From NCBI GenBank assembly GCA_947259685.1, contig CAMYNC010000032.1, positions 1 through 56,101 on the forward strand: DNA of 56,101 nucleotides. Reading direction: 5' to 3'. The notes under the pieces were generated by a model, which did not search any database, was not told the DNA's origin, and saw only the letters and a list, made by a program, of their open reading frames with translations. This document shows positions 45,268-54,228 of this stretch, one piece after another. How positions within the stretch are numbered: position 1 is the first letter of the stretch; each line of letters starts with the position of its first letter. Source of the stretch: an uncultured Desulfuromonadales bacterium. Lineage in GTDB: Bacteria; Desulfobacterota; Desulfuromonadia; Desulfuromonadales; Geopsychrobacteraceae. A program made the position numbers and the translations under genes.

Positions 45268-45333
45268 ACTCACAACGACGATTTTCTATAATCCCGTTTT
45301 TTGCCTTCATTTATGGTTTCTGAGGGATCTTTG

Positions 45334-47568
45334 ATGCTGAAAAGTGCTCTATTTACACTTTGTTTACTGCTGGCGGCGGTTACCGTCCATGCCAGTAGTT
45401 TCAAGGTGTCCGATATCCTGGTTGAGGGGAACAACCGGGTTGAATCGGCAACCATACTGGCCGCCATTTCAATCCGTCCCGGAGATCAGGCAAGCCTGGA
45501 GGATATTGACCAGGCAATGCGGAGTATTTTTGCATTAGGACGTTTTGAAGATATTTCTGCCGAGCTGACTGAAATCCAAGAGGCCAAGCTGTTGACCTTT
45601 GTGGTGAGTGAGCTGCCCTTGGTGAGGGATGTCCTTTTTTCCGGCAATGATGAGTTGGGGGAGGAGAAACTACAGGCTCTTGTCAGTGTCAAAATCCCTC
45701 AGCTGTTTAGTTATGAGAAGGTGAAGGAGAGCGTTCGCGCAATTAAGGCTGCTTATGCTGAAGATGGCTATCACGCAGCAAAGATCGACCCAGACGTCGA
45801 GGTTGACGACCGCAATGAGGCGACTCTGACCTTTAAAATAGCTGAAGGTGAAAAGGTCTTGATCGATGAGATCCGCTTCGTCGGGAATAAGGATCTTGAG
45901 GCCGACACCCTGAAGGATGCCATGCAGACTAAGCCGCGTTGGTGGCTGTCCTGGCTAACCGGACGGGGAGCATACCAGTCGGACATAGTGGAGATTGATC
46001 TGGAGAGAATTAAGGCGGTTTACTATGATCATGGCTATATGGATGTCAAGGTTGCGCAGCCGATTGTGAGCCTGATCGAAGACAATAAATATCTTGAGCT
46101 TGAGATTGAAATCAATGAAGGGCCGCAGTACAAAACCGGCACCATTGATGTTCAAGGCGACTTGCTACACCCTAAAGAAGAACTCCTTAAATATGTCAGG
46201 TTGCAAACCGGAAAGACTTTCAGTCGTGGGGTGCTTCGCCAAAGTGTCGAAGCTTTAACCGATCTTTACGCTGATCAGGGTTTTGCTTATGTCAATGTGG
46301 CGCCGCTGACCAGCAAAAAACAAGAGCTTTTGCAGGTCGATCTGGTGCTCGACATTGAGCAAGGGACTAAGGTTTTTATTGAGCGGATTGAGATTCGCGG
46401 CAATACCAAAACTCGTGACAAGGTCGTCCGCCGGGAAATTCCCATTGATGAAGGAGATCTGTACAGCGCCAGTAAAATCAAGGCCGGCAACCGCAATATC
46501 CGCAACCTCGGTTTTTTTGAAGAGGTTGATGTCACCAGCGGTCCTGGTTCGGACGCCAGTCATTCGGTGATGAAGGTCGATCTGAAAGAGCAGCCGACCG
46601 GAACCTTCTCGGTCGGTGCCGGTTATTCATCTGTCGATTCTCTCATTGGCCAGGGCTCGATCAGCCAGGATAATTTCCTGGGTTATGGAATCAAAATTAA
46701 TCTGGCAGGTTCATTCAGCGGCAAGAGTACCACCTTTCAGGTTGGGATCAGCGAGCCTCATTTTCTTGATACCAACTGGACGCTCGCGGGCGAACTTTAC
46801 AAAACCGAGCGTGAATTTGACGATTATGACGAACATAACACTGGCGGCTCGATCACTGCTGGCCACCCGGTGGCAAAACACGCCAAGGCTTTTTTGACCT
46901 ACCGATATGAACAGGTCGATATTTTAAATGTCGATGATGATGCTGATACCTATATCCAGGAACAGGAGGGGAATTCGACCCTGTCTTCAATCACCGGGAC
47001 GATTACCCGCAACAGCACTGACTTCCATGCAGACCCCAGCACTGGGGGAATTTCCAAAGTTAACCTGCAGTATGCCGGCCTTGGCGGAACAGAAAATTTC
47101 GTTAAAATGAATGTCGAGCACCGCCATTTTTTCCCTTTCCGTTGGGATACAGTCTTTTCGGTGCATGGTGAAGTTGGCTACCTGGTCTCGACGAATAGTG
47201 ATGATACCCCGATTAATGAGCGCTATTTTCTCGGTGGCATCCGGACGTTACGCGGCTTTGAAACCCGCGAGGTCGGACCGAAGGAAGATGGTTCCTATGT
47301 CGGTGGCGACAAGATGGCCTATTTTAACGTTGAATATGTCTTTCCGATTTATAAAAAGCTCGGCGTAAAGGGGGTGGTCTTCTATGATACCGGCAACGCC
47401 TGGCTTTCAAGTGAAAGTTACTTTTCCAGTATGCGCAACAGTGTCGGTACCGGAATCCGTTGGCAAAGTCCACTGGGGCCTTTACGTTTTGAATGGGGCT
47501 ACAATCTTTCCCCGCGTGATGATGAAAGACAATCGGTTTTCGAATTTTCGATCGGCTCGGCTTTTTAG
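45334..47568 (+). CDS. bamA: Outer membrane protein assembly factor BamA
   Basis: Core of the BAM complex that inserts beta-barrel proteins. With the ATG at 45334 the protein has 744 residues: a signal peptide (about 1-20, cleaving after VHA), five POTRA domains (about 22-400) and a 16-stranded barrel with the loop-6 motif GIRTLRGFE and a C-terminal phenylalanine (FEFSIGSAF), the expected BamA ending. GAGGGA lies 6 bases before this ATG; the upstream in-frame TTG at 45301 lacks such a site. It follows lolD by 66 bases and precedes skp. Confidence 0.96.
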   Translation: MLKSALFTLCLLLAAVTVHASSFKVSDILVEGNNRVESATILAAISIRPGDQASLEDIDQAMRSIFALGRFEDISAELTEIQEAKLLTFVVSELPLVRDVLFSGNDELGEEKLQALVSVKIPQLFSYEKVKESVRAIKAAYAEDGYHAAKIDPDVEVDDRNEATLTFKIAEGEKVLIDEIRFVGNKDLEADTLKDAMQTKPRWWLSWLTGRGAYQSDIVEIDLERIKAVYYDHGYMDVKVAQPIVSLIEDNKYLELEIEINEGPQYKTGTIDVQGDLLHPKEELLKYVRLQTGKTFSRGVLRQSVEALTDLYADQGFAYVNVAPLTSKKQELLQVDLVLDIEQGTKVFIERIEIRGNTKTRDKVVRREIPIDEGDLYSASKIKAGNRNIRNLGFFEEVDVTSGPGSDASHSVMKVDLKEQPTGTFSVGAGYSSVDSLIGQGSISQDNFLGYGIKINLAGSFSGKSTTFQVGISEPHFLDTNWTLAGELYKTEREFDDYDEHNTGGSITAGHPVAKHAKAFLTYRYEQVDILNVDDDADTYIQEQEGNSTLSSITGTITRNSTDFHADPSTGGISKVNLQYAGLGGTENFVKMNVEHRHFFPFRWDTVFSVHGEVGYLVSTNSDDTPINERYFLGGIRTLRGFETREVGPKEDGSYVGGDKMAYFNVEYVFPIYKKLGVKGVVFYDTGNAWLSSESYFSSMRNSVGTGIRWQSPLGPLRFEWGYNLSPRDDERQSVFEFSIGSAF

Positions 47569-47594
47569 GAGCTGTAACCTACAGGAGGAAAATC

Positions 47595-48104
47595 ATGAAT
47601 AAATTACTTATTGCTCTTATTGCTGTACTCTTATTGGCGGCTCCGGCAGTTGCTGAAACCAAAATCGGGATTGTCGATCTGCAAAAAGCGTTGAACCGTT
47701 CAAAGGCCGGAGTCTCTGCGAAAAAAGACATTGAAGCTCAGTTGAAAAGATTTGAAGCAGAATTTAAAAGCAAAGAGAGCGAATTGAAGTCGCTTAAAGA
47801 TGAGCTTGAAAAACAAGCGGTTCTGCTTTCGGACAGTGCCAAAGCTGAAAAAGAACTCGAATACCAAAAAAATGTCAAGGATCTGCAGCGCTTCAACAAA
47901 GATGTTAAAGATGAGTTGCAGCAAAAGGATGCCGCCCACACCAAAAGGATCTTGAACGAATTGTTTGCCATCCTGCAGAAAATCGGCAAGGACGGTGGCT
48001 ACAGTATGGTGATTGAGAAGAACGAAGGAGCGGTCATCTATAATGATGAAAATGTCGATCTGACCGATCAGCTGATCAAGGCCTACGACGCAGGGCAAAA
48101 CTAG
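47595..48104 (+). CDS. skp: Periplasmic chaperone Skp/OmpH
   Basis: Keeps outer-membrane proteins soluble in the periplasm before BamA inserts them. The 169-residue product has a signal peptide (cleaved after APAVA, about residue 20), then a long alpha-helical, lysine/glutamate-rich coiled coil (about 45-115) between beta strands that form the trimer core (ETKIGIVDLQKALN and YSMVIEKNEGAVIY). AGGAGGA lies before the ATG. A structured repeat follows before lpxD. Confidence 0.93.
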   Translation: MNKLLIALIAVLLLAAPAVAETKIGIVDLQKALNRSKAGVSAKKDIEAQLKRFEAEFKSKESELKSLKDELEKQAVLLSDSAKAEKELEYQKNVKDLQRFNKDVKDELQQKDAAHTKRILNELFAILQKIGKDGGYSMVIEKNEGAVIYNDENVDLTDQLIKAYDAGQN

Positions 48105-48262
48105 CTCGTGCCCTTCCGGAAACTCCGGATGGCACAGCGGCGTTTCTGTTTTGGGAACGAGCAATTTTTGCAAGGCCAAGGAAATCAAGGGGTAGCACGG
48201 AGACGTACAAGGTGCGTCGCACAAGCAAGCCCGCAGATTGACGCAAAGATTGCGAACAGGGC
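48104..48262. repeat. Structured intergenic repeat-like sequence between skp and lpxD
   Basis: A 192-base gap lies inside an otherwise compact operon. It contains nested inverted repeats GCTCGT/ACGAGC (48104-48109, 48157-48162), GTGCC/GGCAC (48108-48112, 48131-48135) and TCCGG/CCGGA, then a short T-run, and then a hairpin GACGTAC-AAG-GTGCGTC (48202-48208, 48212-48218). The second half resembles, from memory, dispersed intergenic repeats that occur many times in Geobacter-type genomes (a GGAG-ACGTAC ... GT-CGTCGCAC hairpin with flanking conserved arms). A 61-codon frame here (48108-48293) is basic, has no ribosome site and is not taken as a gene. Confidence 0.55.
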
Positions 48263-48296
48263 CGTTTCCGGACAGAAATTAAGCTCAGGATAATTG

Positions 48297-49328
48297 ATGG
48301 CGACATTACAGCAGTTAGCCGACTTGGTCGGTGGTCAAATCCAGGGTGATCCAGCGCTTGAAATCAGCCGGGTCTTTCCAATCGATCTGGCGGGTGAGGG
48401 TGATATCACCTTTATTTCCAACCCGAAGTATCTCTCGAAGCTCAAGCAGAGCAATGCCTCAGCTATTATTCTTGCGCCCGGGATCGATGCGCCTGGATTT
48501 AATCTTCTGGTTTGTGCCAATCCTTACCTGGCCTTTGCCAAAATTCTCACCTTTTTGCAGGTGCCCAAGTTGCCCGCAAAGGGGATCATGCCGGGAGCCA
48601 TTGTCGCCGAAAGTGCCAAAGTGGCCGATGGTGCGACCATTCATCCGGGTTGTATTCTCGGTGAAAATGTCGTTATCGGTACTGGAACGACTCTGTTTGC
48701 CAATGTCGTCATCTATGGGGATGTCACAATCGGTGAAAATTGTCTGTTGCATGCCGGCGCGATTGTACGCGAAGGCTCAGTGCTAGGGCATCGGGTGATT
48801 CTTCAGCCGGCCGCAGTTATCGGCTCAGATGGGTTCGGCTTTGCGCCGGACGGAACCAGTTACTACAAAATACCGCAAGTCGGTATTGTGGTTCTCGAGG
48901 ATGATGTCGAGATCGGTTCCTGCAGTTGCATTGATCGTGCTGCGCTGGGTGAAACCCGGATCAGTCGTGGCACTAAAATCGATAACCTGGTGCAGATCGG
49001 TCACAACGTCGAAATTGGCGAAGATAGTATCCTGGTATCCCAGGTAGGTATTTCCGGTAGTACAAAGATCGGCAAGCGCTGCACCTTCGGTGGACAAGCA
49101 GCGACTGCCGGCCACGTGATAGTCGGGGACAATGTCACCATCGGCGGCCGCGGTGGGGTGACCGGTAACGTCGCAGCAAACCAGGTCCTCTCAGGTTTGC
49201 CGGCCATGCCACACAAACAATGGCTGAGAACGACCATGGCGTTACCAAAAGTCCCTGAAATGCGTAAAGAATTGCAACAATTGAAAAAGCGCCTTGAGTT
49301 GCTTGAGTCGCAGATGAAAGAGGATTGA
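48297..49328 (+). CDS. lpxD: UDP-3-O-(3-hydroxyacyl)glucosamine N-acyltransferase
   Basis: Adds the second 3-hydroxyacyl chain (N-linked) in lipid A synthesis. The 343-residue protein has the N-terminal UDP-binding domain (about 1-100), then hexapeptide left-handed beta-helix repeats (about 100-290, such as [14 protein letters not shown]) with the catalytic His in [14 protein letters not shown], and a C-terminal coiled helix ([15 protein letters not shown]). AGGA precedes the ATG. The frame starts one codon earlier with TTG, which is less likely. Confidence 0.95.
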   Translation: MATLQQLADLVGGQIQGDPALEISRVFPIDLAGEGDITFISNPKYLSKLKQSNASAIILAPGIDAPGFNLLVCANPYLAFAKILTFLQVPKLPAKGIMPGAIVAESAKVADGATIHPGCILGENVVIGTGTTLFANVVIYGDVTIGENCLLHAGAIVREGSVLGHRVILQPAAVIGSDGFGFAPDGTSYYKIPQVGIVVLEDDVEIGSCSCIDRAALGETRISRGTKIDNLVQIGHNVEIGEDSILVSQVGISGSTKIGKRCTFGGQAATAGHVIVGDNVTIGGRGGVTGNVAANQVLSGLPAMPHKQWLRTTMALPKVPEMRKELQQLKKRLELLESQMKED

Positions 49329-49329
49329 T

Positions 49330-49767
49330 ATGCTGGAGATGAATATCCAGAAGATTATGGAGGTTTTGCCCCACCGTTATCCCTTCTTACTGGTTGATCG
49401 TATTGAGGAGGTTGAAGAGGGGGTTAAAGTCGTCGGTTATAAAAATGTGACGATCAACGAACCCTTTTTCCAGGGGCATTTTCCCGGTCATCCGATTATG
49501 CCTGGGGTATTGATTATCGAAGCGATGGCACAGGTTGGTGGGGCTTATGTTTCGATGAAGGATAATGTGGCTGATGATCGCGTGACCTACTTCGTTGGTA
49601 TCGATAAAGCACGTTTTCGTCGTCCGGTTGTCCCAGGTGATGTGGTGAGAATGGAACTTGAACTATTATCGACCCGCCGTGGTATCCACCAATTTACCGG
49701 CAAGGCTTACGTGGGTGATACCTTGGTTGCTGAAGCAGAACTTAAGGCAACTTTTGCGGCAAAGTAA
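49330..49767 (+). CDS. fabZ: 3-hydroxyacyl-ACP dehydratase FabZ
   Basis: Dehydrates 3-hydroxyacyl-ACP in fatty acid synthesis and so competes with LpxA and LpxD for the same substrate. The 145-residue hot-dog protein has HRYPFLLVDR at the N-terminus and the active-site run FFQGHFPGHPIMPGVLIIEA (catalytic His, Glu). It begins one base after the lpxD stop, so the two are coupled; GAGGA at the end of lpxD serves as ribosome site. Confidence 0.96.
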   Translation: MLEMNIQKIMEVLPHRYPFLLVDRIEEVEEGVKVVGYKNVTINEPFFQGHFPGHPIMPGVLIIEAMAQVGGAYVSMKDNVADDRVTYFVGIDKARFRRPVVPGDVVRMELELLSTRRGIHQFTGKAYVGDTLVAEAELKATFAAK

Positions 49768-49780
49768 CCTGGAGAACTTC

Positions 49781-50554
49781 ATGATTCATCCGACAGCGAT
49801 TATCGCACCGGGCGCCAACCTTGATTCGACTGTGTCTGTGGGCCCTTATGCCGTGATCGGTGAGCATGTCCGTATCGGCCCCGGAACCAGTGTTGGTCCT
49901 CATGCGGTGATTGAGGGGCGGACAGAGATCGGTTCTGATAACCAGATTTTTCAGTTCACTTCTGTCGGGGCGATTCCGCAAGATTTAAAATTTCATGGAG
50001 AAGAGTCCACTCTGAAGATCGGCGATCGCAACAAAATCCGCGAGTTTGTCACTATTCACCTCGGCACCTCCGATGGTGGTGGCGTGACGACCGTCGGCAA
50101 CGACAATCTGTTTATGGCTTACTCTCATGTGGCTCACGACTGCATTGTAAAAAATCATGTGATTCTGGCTAACTGTGCGACTCTGGCGGGTCATGTCGAA
50201 ATCGACGATCATGCGATCCTTGGCGGATTGTCCGCGGTGCATCAGTTTGGCCGGGTGGGCTGTCATGTCATGGCCAGCGGCGGTTCGATGATCGCCCAGG
50301 ATGCGGCACCCTATTCGATCGTCCAGGGGGATCGGGCCAAGACTGTCGGTTTGAACCTGACAGGTCTAAAGCGGCGCGGCTACAGCAAGGCGGCTTTGGC
50401 AAACATCAAGCAGATGTACAAGCTGGTCTTTCGCAGTAACCTCAAGTTGGAGGAGGCGGTTACAGAGATTGAGAGCAGTCTTGACAACACCGCCGCTGAA
50501 GTTGCAACCTACCTCGAGTTTTTGAAAAAGAGTGAACGCGGACTGGCGCGCTAG
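49781..50554 (+). CDS. lpxA: UDP-N-acetylglucosamine acyltransferase LpxA
   Basis: Carries out the first acylation of lipid A. With the ATG at 49781 (GGAG 6 bases upstream) the protein has 257 residues, close to the E. coli 262. It has hexapeptide repeats throughout the first two thirds, the catalytic His region YSHVAHDCIVKNHVI, GGLSAVHQFGRVG and a C-terminal helical domain. An ATG earlier in the frame lies inside fabZ. A terminator-like hairpin follows before lpxB. Confidence 0.96.
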   Translation: MIHPTAIIAPGANLDSTVSVGPYAVIGEHVRIGPGTSVGPHAVIEGRTEIGSDNQIFQFTSVGAIPQDLKFHGEESTLKIGDRNKIREFVTIHLGTSDGGGVTTVGNDNLFMAYSHVAHDCIVKNHVILANCATLAGHVEIDDHAILGGLSAVHQFGRVGCHVMASGGSMIAQDAAPYSIVQGDRAKTVGLNLTGLKRRGYSKAALANIKQMYKLVFRSNLKLEEAVTEIESSLDNTAAEVATYLEFLKKSERGLAR

Positions 50555-50588
50555 AACCACTTAGCAAGCCTTTACGAAAACAGAAGTA

Positions 50589-50624
50589 GCGAGAGCCATC
50601 TTTGGGTCTCGCCTTTTGTTTTTT
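50589..50624 (+). terminator. Terminator-like hairpin between lpxA and lpxB
   Basis: GCGAGA (50589-50594) pairs with TCTCGC (50607-50612); CC/GG extends the stem inside. CTTTTGTTTTTT follows. It lies 35 bases after lpxA and 16 bases before lpxB, inside the lipid A cluster. Confidence 0.75.
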
Positions 50625-50639
50625 AGCTGATTATAAATA

Positions 50640-51797
50640 ATGACAGAACTTAACGCTCAACAGACCAGAAGGATCATGATTGTCGCCGGCGAATCGTCCG
50701 GTGATTTGCATGGCAGCAATCTGTTGCTGGCCGCCCGAGATATCGCTCCGGAACAACAATATTTTGGTGTTGGTGGAGAGCGGATGAAAGCCGCCGGTTG
50801 CGAGATTATTTTCCCTTCGGATGAACTGTCGGTAATGGGATTGGTCGAGGTTTTTGCTCAGCTGCCACGCCTGATGGCACGTTTTCGACAGCTTAAAAAG
50901 GTTTTGCAGGGGGCTGAACGTCCTGATCTGTTGGTGCTTATCGACTTCCCCGGTTTCAACCTGCGGCTGGCAAAGGTTGCTAAACAACTTGGTATCCCGG
51001 TTCTGTACTATATCAGTCCAAAAGTTTGGGCCTGGCGCAGTGGCCGTGCCAAAATCATCGCTGAGCGGGTCGATCGGTTGGCGCTGATCTTTCCATTCGA
51101 ACCCCAGCTCTATACCCTCTATGGTGTCCAAGCTGAATATGTTGGTAATCCACTGCTAGACGAATTCAGCCTTAACCAACCGACCGGTGCTTTGCGGTCG
51201 CAATTCGTCTGCATGCCAGAAGACCAACTCGTGGGCATTTTTCCAGGTAGTCGACAGGGTGAACTCAACGCTATTTTCCCAACTCTGCTTGAAACCGCAA
51301 GACAGTTGCTGAAAACCAGGCCGAAGCTGAAATTCCTTCTGCCGGTAGCACCCTCCTTGTCGATGGAATCTTTTCGAGAACAGCTACGCGACTCCGGTCT
51401 GCCGATCACTCTGGTTGAGAAGAATATCTACGAGGTGGCCGCTGCCTGTGATGCGGTGCTCTGTGTCTCCGGAACCGTGACCCTGCAAATCGCTCTGGTT
51501 GGCACACCCATGACGATTGTTTACAAAATGTCTCCGCTCAGCTATGCCGTGGCAAAGCGGGTCGTCAGAATCGAATCTGTCGGACTTGCCAATATTGTTG
51601 CCGGAAAAAAGATTGTCCGTGAGTTCATTCAGGATGCGGCTAATCCTCACGCACTATCGGCTGAAATTCTCCGATTGCTGGATGATCATGATTATGCCCG
51701 TCGCATGCGTGTCGAATTGGCAAAAGTGCGTGATTTAATGGGCGAGCCGGGCTGCTCAAAGAAGGTGGCGCAGATGGTCTCAGAAATGACTTTGTAA
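50640..51797 (+). CDS. lpxB: Lipid-A-disaccharide synthase
   Basis: Glycosyltransferase that joins lipid X to UDP-2,3-diacylglucosamine. The 385-residue protein has the N-terminal IMIVAGESSGDLHGSNLL (nucleotide-like loop), YFGVGGERMKAAGCE, PVLYYISPKVWAWRSGRAK and GIFPGSRQGEL, all LpxB hallmarks. The ATG at 50640 lacks a clear ribosome site; the ATG at 50676, with AAGGA close by, would still keep the conserved start and is an alternative. A terminator-like hairpin lies just upstream. Confidence 0.95.
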   Translation: MTELNAQQTRRIMIVAGESSGDLHGSNLLLAARDIAPEQQYFGVGGERMKAAGCEIIFPSDELSVMGLVEVFAQLPRLMARFRQLKKVLQGAERPDLLVLIDFPGFNLRLAKVAKQLGIPVLYYISPKVWAWRSGRAKIIAERVDRLALIFPFEPQLYTLYGVQAEYVGNPLLDEFSLNQPTGALRSQFVCMPEDQLVGIFPGSRQGELNAIFPTLLETARQLLKTRPKLKFLLPVAPSLSMESFREQLRDSGLPITLVEKNIYEVAAACDAVLCVSGTVTLQIALVGTPMTIVYKMSPLSYAVAKRVVRIESVGLANIVAGKKIVREFIQDAANPHALSAEILRLLDDHDYARRMRVELAKVRDLMGEPGCSKKVAQMVSEMTL

Positions 51798-51812
51798 ACG
51801 AAAAAGGATAAT

Positions 51813-53573
51813 TTGTCGGTGTTGCTCGAAAAAGATCAGAAAAATATATATCTGCGCCTTCTGCGGTATGCCGCTCCCTACAAAGGCCTGATTGCTTTGT
51901 CAATGCTCGCGTCATTGGGCGTGGCTGGCACGGATGCGCTCGTTGCCTACCTGGTCAAACCCTTTGTTGACGAATTGCTTATCGCCGGTAACCTGGGGAT
52001 GGCAAAGCTCGTCCCACTCTGGGTTGTTGGCCTGATGACAATCAAGGGGGTCTCCCGCTATGTTCAAGAATACAATATCCGTAAGGCGGGACAGCGTGCC
52101 ATACAAGATATCCGCAATGAAGTTTTCGGCCATGCTTTAAGGCTGTCAATGCGCTTTTTCGTCAGCAACCCATCAGGTTCGCTGATGTCCCGCATCCTGA
52201 ATGATGTCAATGTTCTCCAGTCGGCGCTATCGAGTGTTCTGGTGACTGTCCTCAGGGAGTCTATGACCCTGATCGCATTGACCGGTTACGCATTTTATGC
52301 GGACTGGAGAATGGCGCTGATGGCATTCACTGTCATTCCCGCTGCTGTCTGGCCTGCAGCGGTTATCGGCAAAAAAATCAAAAAGTTTTCTCGTCGGGGC
52401 CAAAATGCCATGGGGAATGTTACCGGGGTTTTGGAGCAGAGTTTCTCTGGAATCAAGGTCATCAAGGCGTTTGGTACCGAAGAGCATGAGCGGGAAAAAT
52501 TTGTTCGGGAAAACGCTAATTTTTACAACTTTATCCGGAAAACATTCAGATACTCGGCTGGCACCGCTCCGGTGATGGAAATAATGACCTCTTTCGGTGT
52601 GGCGGCAGTTCTCTGGTACGGTCTCAATCGGGTTGCGGCTGAAGAAATTACCAAAGGCGAGCTGTTTTCAATTCTTGCTGCGATCCTGTTAATGTACTCA
52701 CCCCTGAAGCGGCTGACAAAGGTCAACAATACCATTCAAAAGGCAATCGGTGCTGCGGAAAGGGTCTTTGAAGTTCTTGACAACTCGCCTGAAATTGTTG
52801 ACTTGCCGGATGCTGTTGAATTGAGCCAGTGTCGTGGCGATGTCAGCTTTGAAGGGGTAAGCTTTGCCTACGATGATGAGCCCGTTCTGCAGGATTTTTC
52901 GATTCAGGCCAGGCCTGGAGAGGTGATTGCTCTAGTCGGACCCAGTGGCGCCGGCAAAACCACTATCGTCGGGCTTTTGAACCGTTTCTACGATCCGCAA
53001 GCTGGACGGATCTTAATCGATGGGCATGACATTCGGGAATTGACTCAGAAAAGCCTCCACGACAATCTGGCCTTGGTTGACCAAGAAACCTTTTTATTTA
53101 ACGACAGTATCCGGAACAATCTCCGCTATGGTTGTGGCAATGCGGATGCTGCTGCGGTTGAGAAGGCCGCTCAACAGGCCCACGCCGATGACTTTATTCG
53201 GCAGCTCCCAGAGGGGTACGAGACCATCATCGGGAACCGTGGTGTACGGCTTTCCGGTGGGCAGCGACAGCGGCTTTGTATCGCCAGAGCTATTTTGCGT
53301 GATGCGCCGATTCTGATGTTGGATGAGGCGACCAGTGCACTTGATACCGAGAGCGAAGCGATGGTGCAACGCGCCCTCAGCAACCTGATGAGCAATCGCA
53401 CCACCTTTGTCATTGCCCATCGCTTGTCGACGATTATGCATGCCGACCGGATTCTGGTGCTGGAAAATGGTCGGCTGGTGGAAGACGGTGACCACCAGCA
53501 GTTGCTGAAAAATAAGGGTCTTTATAAACGACTTTATGACATTCAGTTCCGGGAGCAGGGTGATGCGCTTTAA
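51813..53573 (+). CDS. msbA: Lipid A export ABC transporter MsbA
   Basis: Flips lipid A core across the inner membrane. The 586-residue half-transporter has six membrane helices (about 22-320) and a nucleotide-binding domain with Walker A GPSGAGKTT, Q-loop VDQETFLF, ABC signature LSGGQRQRLCIARAIL, Walker B ILMLDEATSALD and the switch His of IAHRLSTI. The start is uncertain: a TTG at 51813 or a GTG two codons later, with AAGGA upstream. It overlaps the next gene by 11 bases. Confidence 0.93.
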   Translation: MSVLLEKDQKNIYLRLLRYAAPYKGLIALSMLASLGVAGTDALVAYLVKPFVDELLIAGNLGMAKLVPLWVVGLMTIKGVSRYVQEYNIRKAGQRAIQDIRNEVFGHALRLSMRFFVSNPSGSLMSRILNDVNVLQSALSSVLVTVLRESMTLIALTGYAFYADWRMALMAFTVIPAAVWPAAVIGKKIKKFSRRGQNAMGNVTGVLEQSFSGIKVIKAFGTEEHEREKFVRENANFYNFIRKTFRYSAGTAPVMEIMTSFGVAAVLWYGLNRVAAEEITKGELFSILAAILLMYSPLKRLTKVNNTIQKAIGAAERVFEVLDNSPEIVDLPDAVELSQCRGDVSFEGVSFAYDDEPVLQDFSIQARPGEVIALVGPSGAGKTTIVGLLNRFYDPQAGRILIDGHDIRELTQKSLHDNLALVDQETFLFNDSIRNNLRYGCGNADAAAVEKAAQQAHADDFIRQLPEGYETIIGNRGVRLSGGQRQRLCIARAILRDAPILMLDEATSALDTESEAMVQRALSNLMSNRTTFVIAHRLSTIMHADRILVLENGRLVEDGDHQQLLKNKGLYKRLYDIQFREQGDAL

Positions 53574-54228
53574 AGATCGGTTGCTGGTTAAGATTGCACC
53601 TTTTCTCGCAGCAATGATCATTCGTTTTTTACACCTGACCATCAGAACTGAATTTATCGGCGAGGAGCAGCCGCAAGCTTTCTGGCAGCGTGGCGAGCAG
53701 GTGATTCTCTCTTTCTGGCACGATCAGCTGCTGTTGATGGTGTTGGGCTACCGCGGTCCCTTGGCAAAGATCCTGATCAGTGCCTCGAAAGATGGCGAAC
53801 TGATCGCCCGGGTGATGCGGTATTTCGGTCAAGATGCGGTGCGCGGATCTTCATCACGCGGCGGACGTGCGGCATTTAAAGAGTTGTTGCAGCTCGCCAA
53901 AGAAGAGGTTGATCTGGTGATTACCCCCGACGGGCCTAAAGGACCGCGGCACCAGCTGAAAGATGGCGTGATTCACCTGGCCAGACTCAGTGGCCGACCA
54001 GTGGTGCCGATGGCCTTTGTCTGCAGCCGCGGGCGCCGCTTCGGGTCTTGGGATCGTTTTTTGTTGCCATACCCTTTCGGGCGCGGGGTTTATGCGTTTG
54101 GAGAGCCGGTTTACTATGATAAGATCGAGGGTCCTGAAGGGTTTCGTGAGCGGTTGGAAACAGCCATGCGGATAAATCAACAACGTGCTGAATCTCGCCT
54201 GGAGGACTACGGTGTATCTGCTGTATGA
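53563..54228 (+). CDS. Lysophospholipid acyltransferase-like protein (DUF374)
   Basis: A 221-residue membrane protein of the DUF374/LPLAT family related to lipid A acyltransferases. The N-terminus has a short hydrophobic stretch, then the catalytic-like FWHDQLL, KDGELIARVMRYFG, VRGSSSRGGRAAFKELL and ITPDGPKGPRHQLKDGVI. Its context among msbA, waaA and lpxK suggests it acylates a lipid A intermediate or Kdo-lipid. The ATG at 53563 has GGGAG upstream and overlaps msbA; an earlier frame start is less likely. Confidence 0.88.
   Translation: MRFKDRLLVKIAPFLAAMIIRFLHLTIRTEFIGEEQPQAFWQRGEQVILSFWHDQLLLMVLGYRGPLAKILISASKDGELIARVMRYFGQDAVRGSSSRGGRAAFKELLQLAKEEVDLVITPDGPKGPRHQLKDGVIHLARLSGRPVVPMAFVCSRGRRFGSWDRFLLPYPFGRGVYAFGEPVYYDKIEGPEGFRERLETAMRINQQRAESRLEDYGVSAV

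Noticed and set aside
48108..48293. A 61-codon frame between skp and lpxD
   Set aside because: It lies in a repeat-like hairpin region, is very basic, and has no ribosome site.
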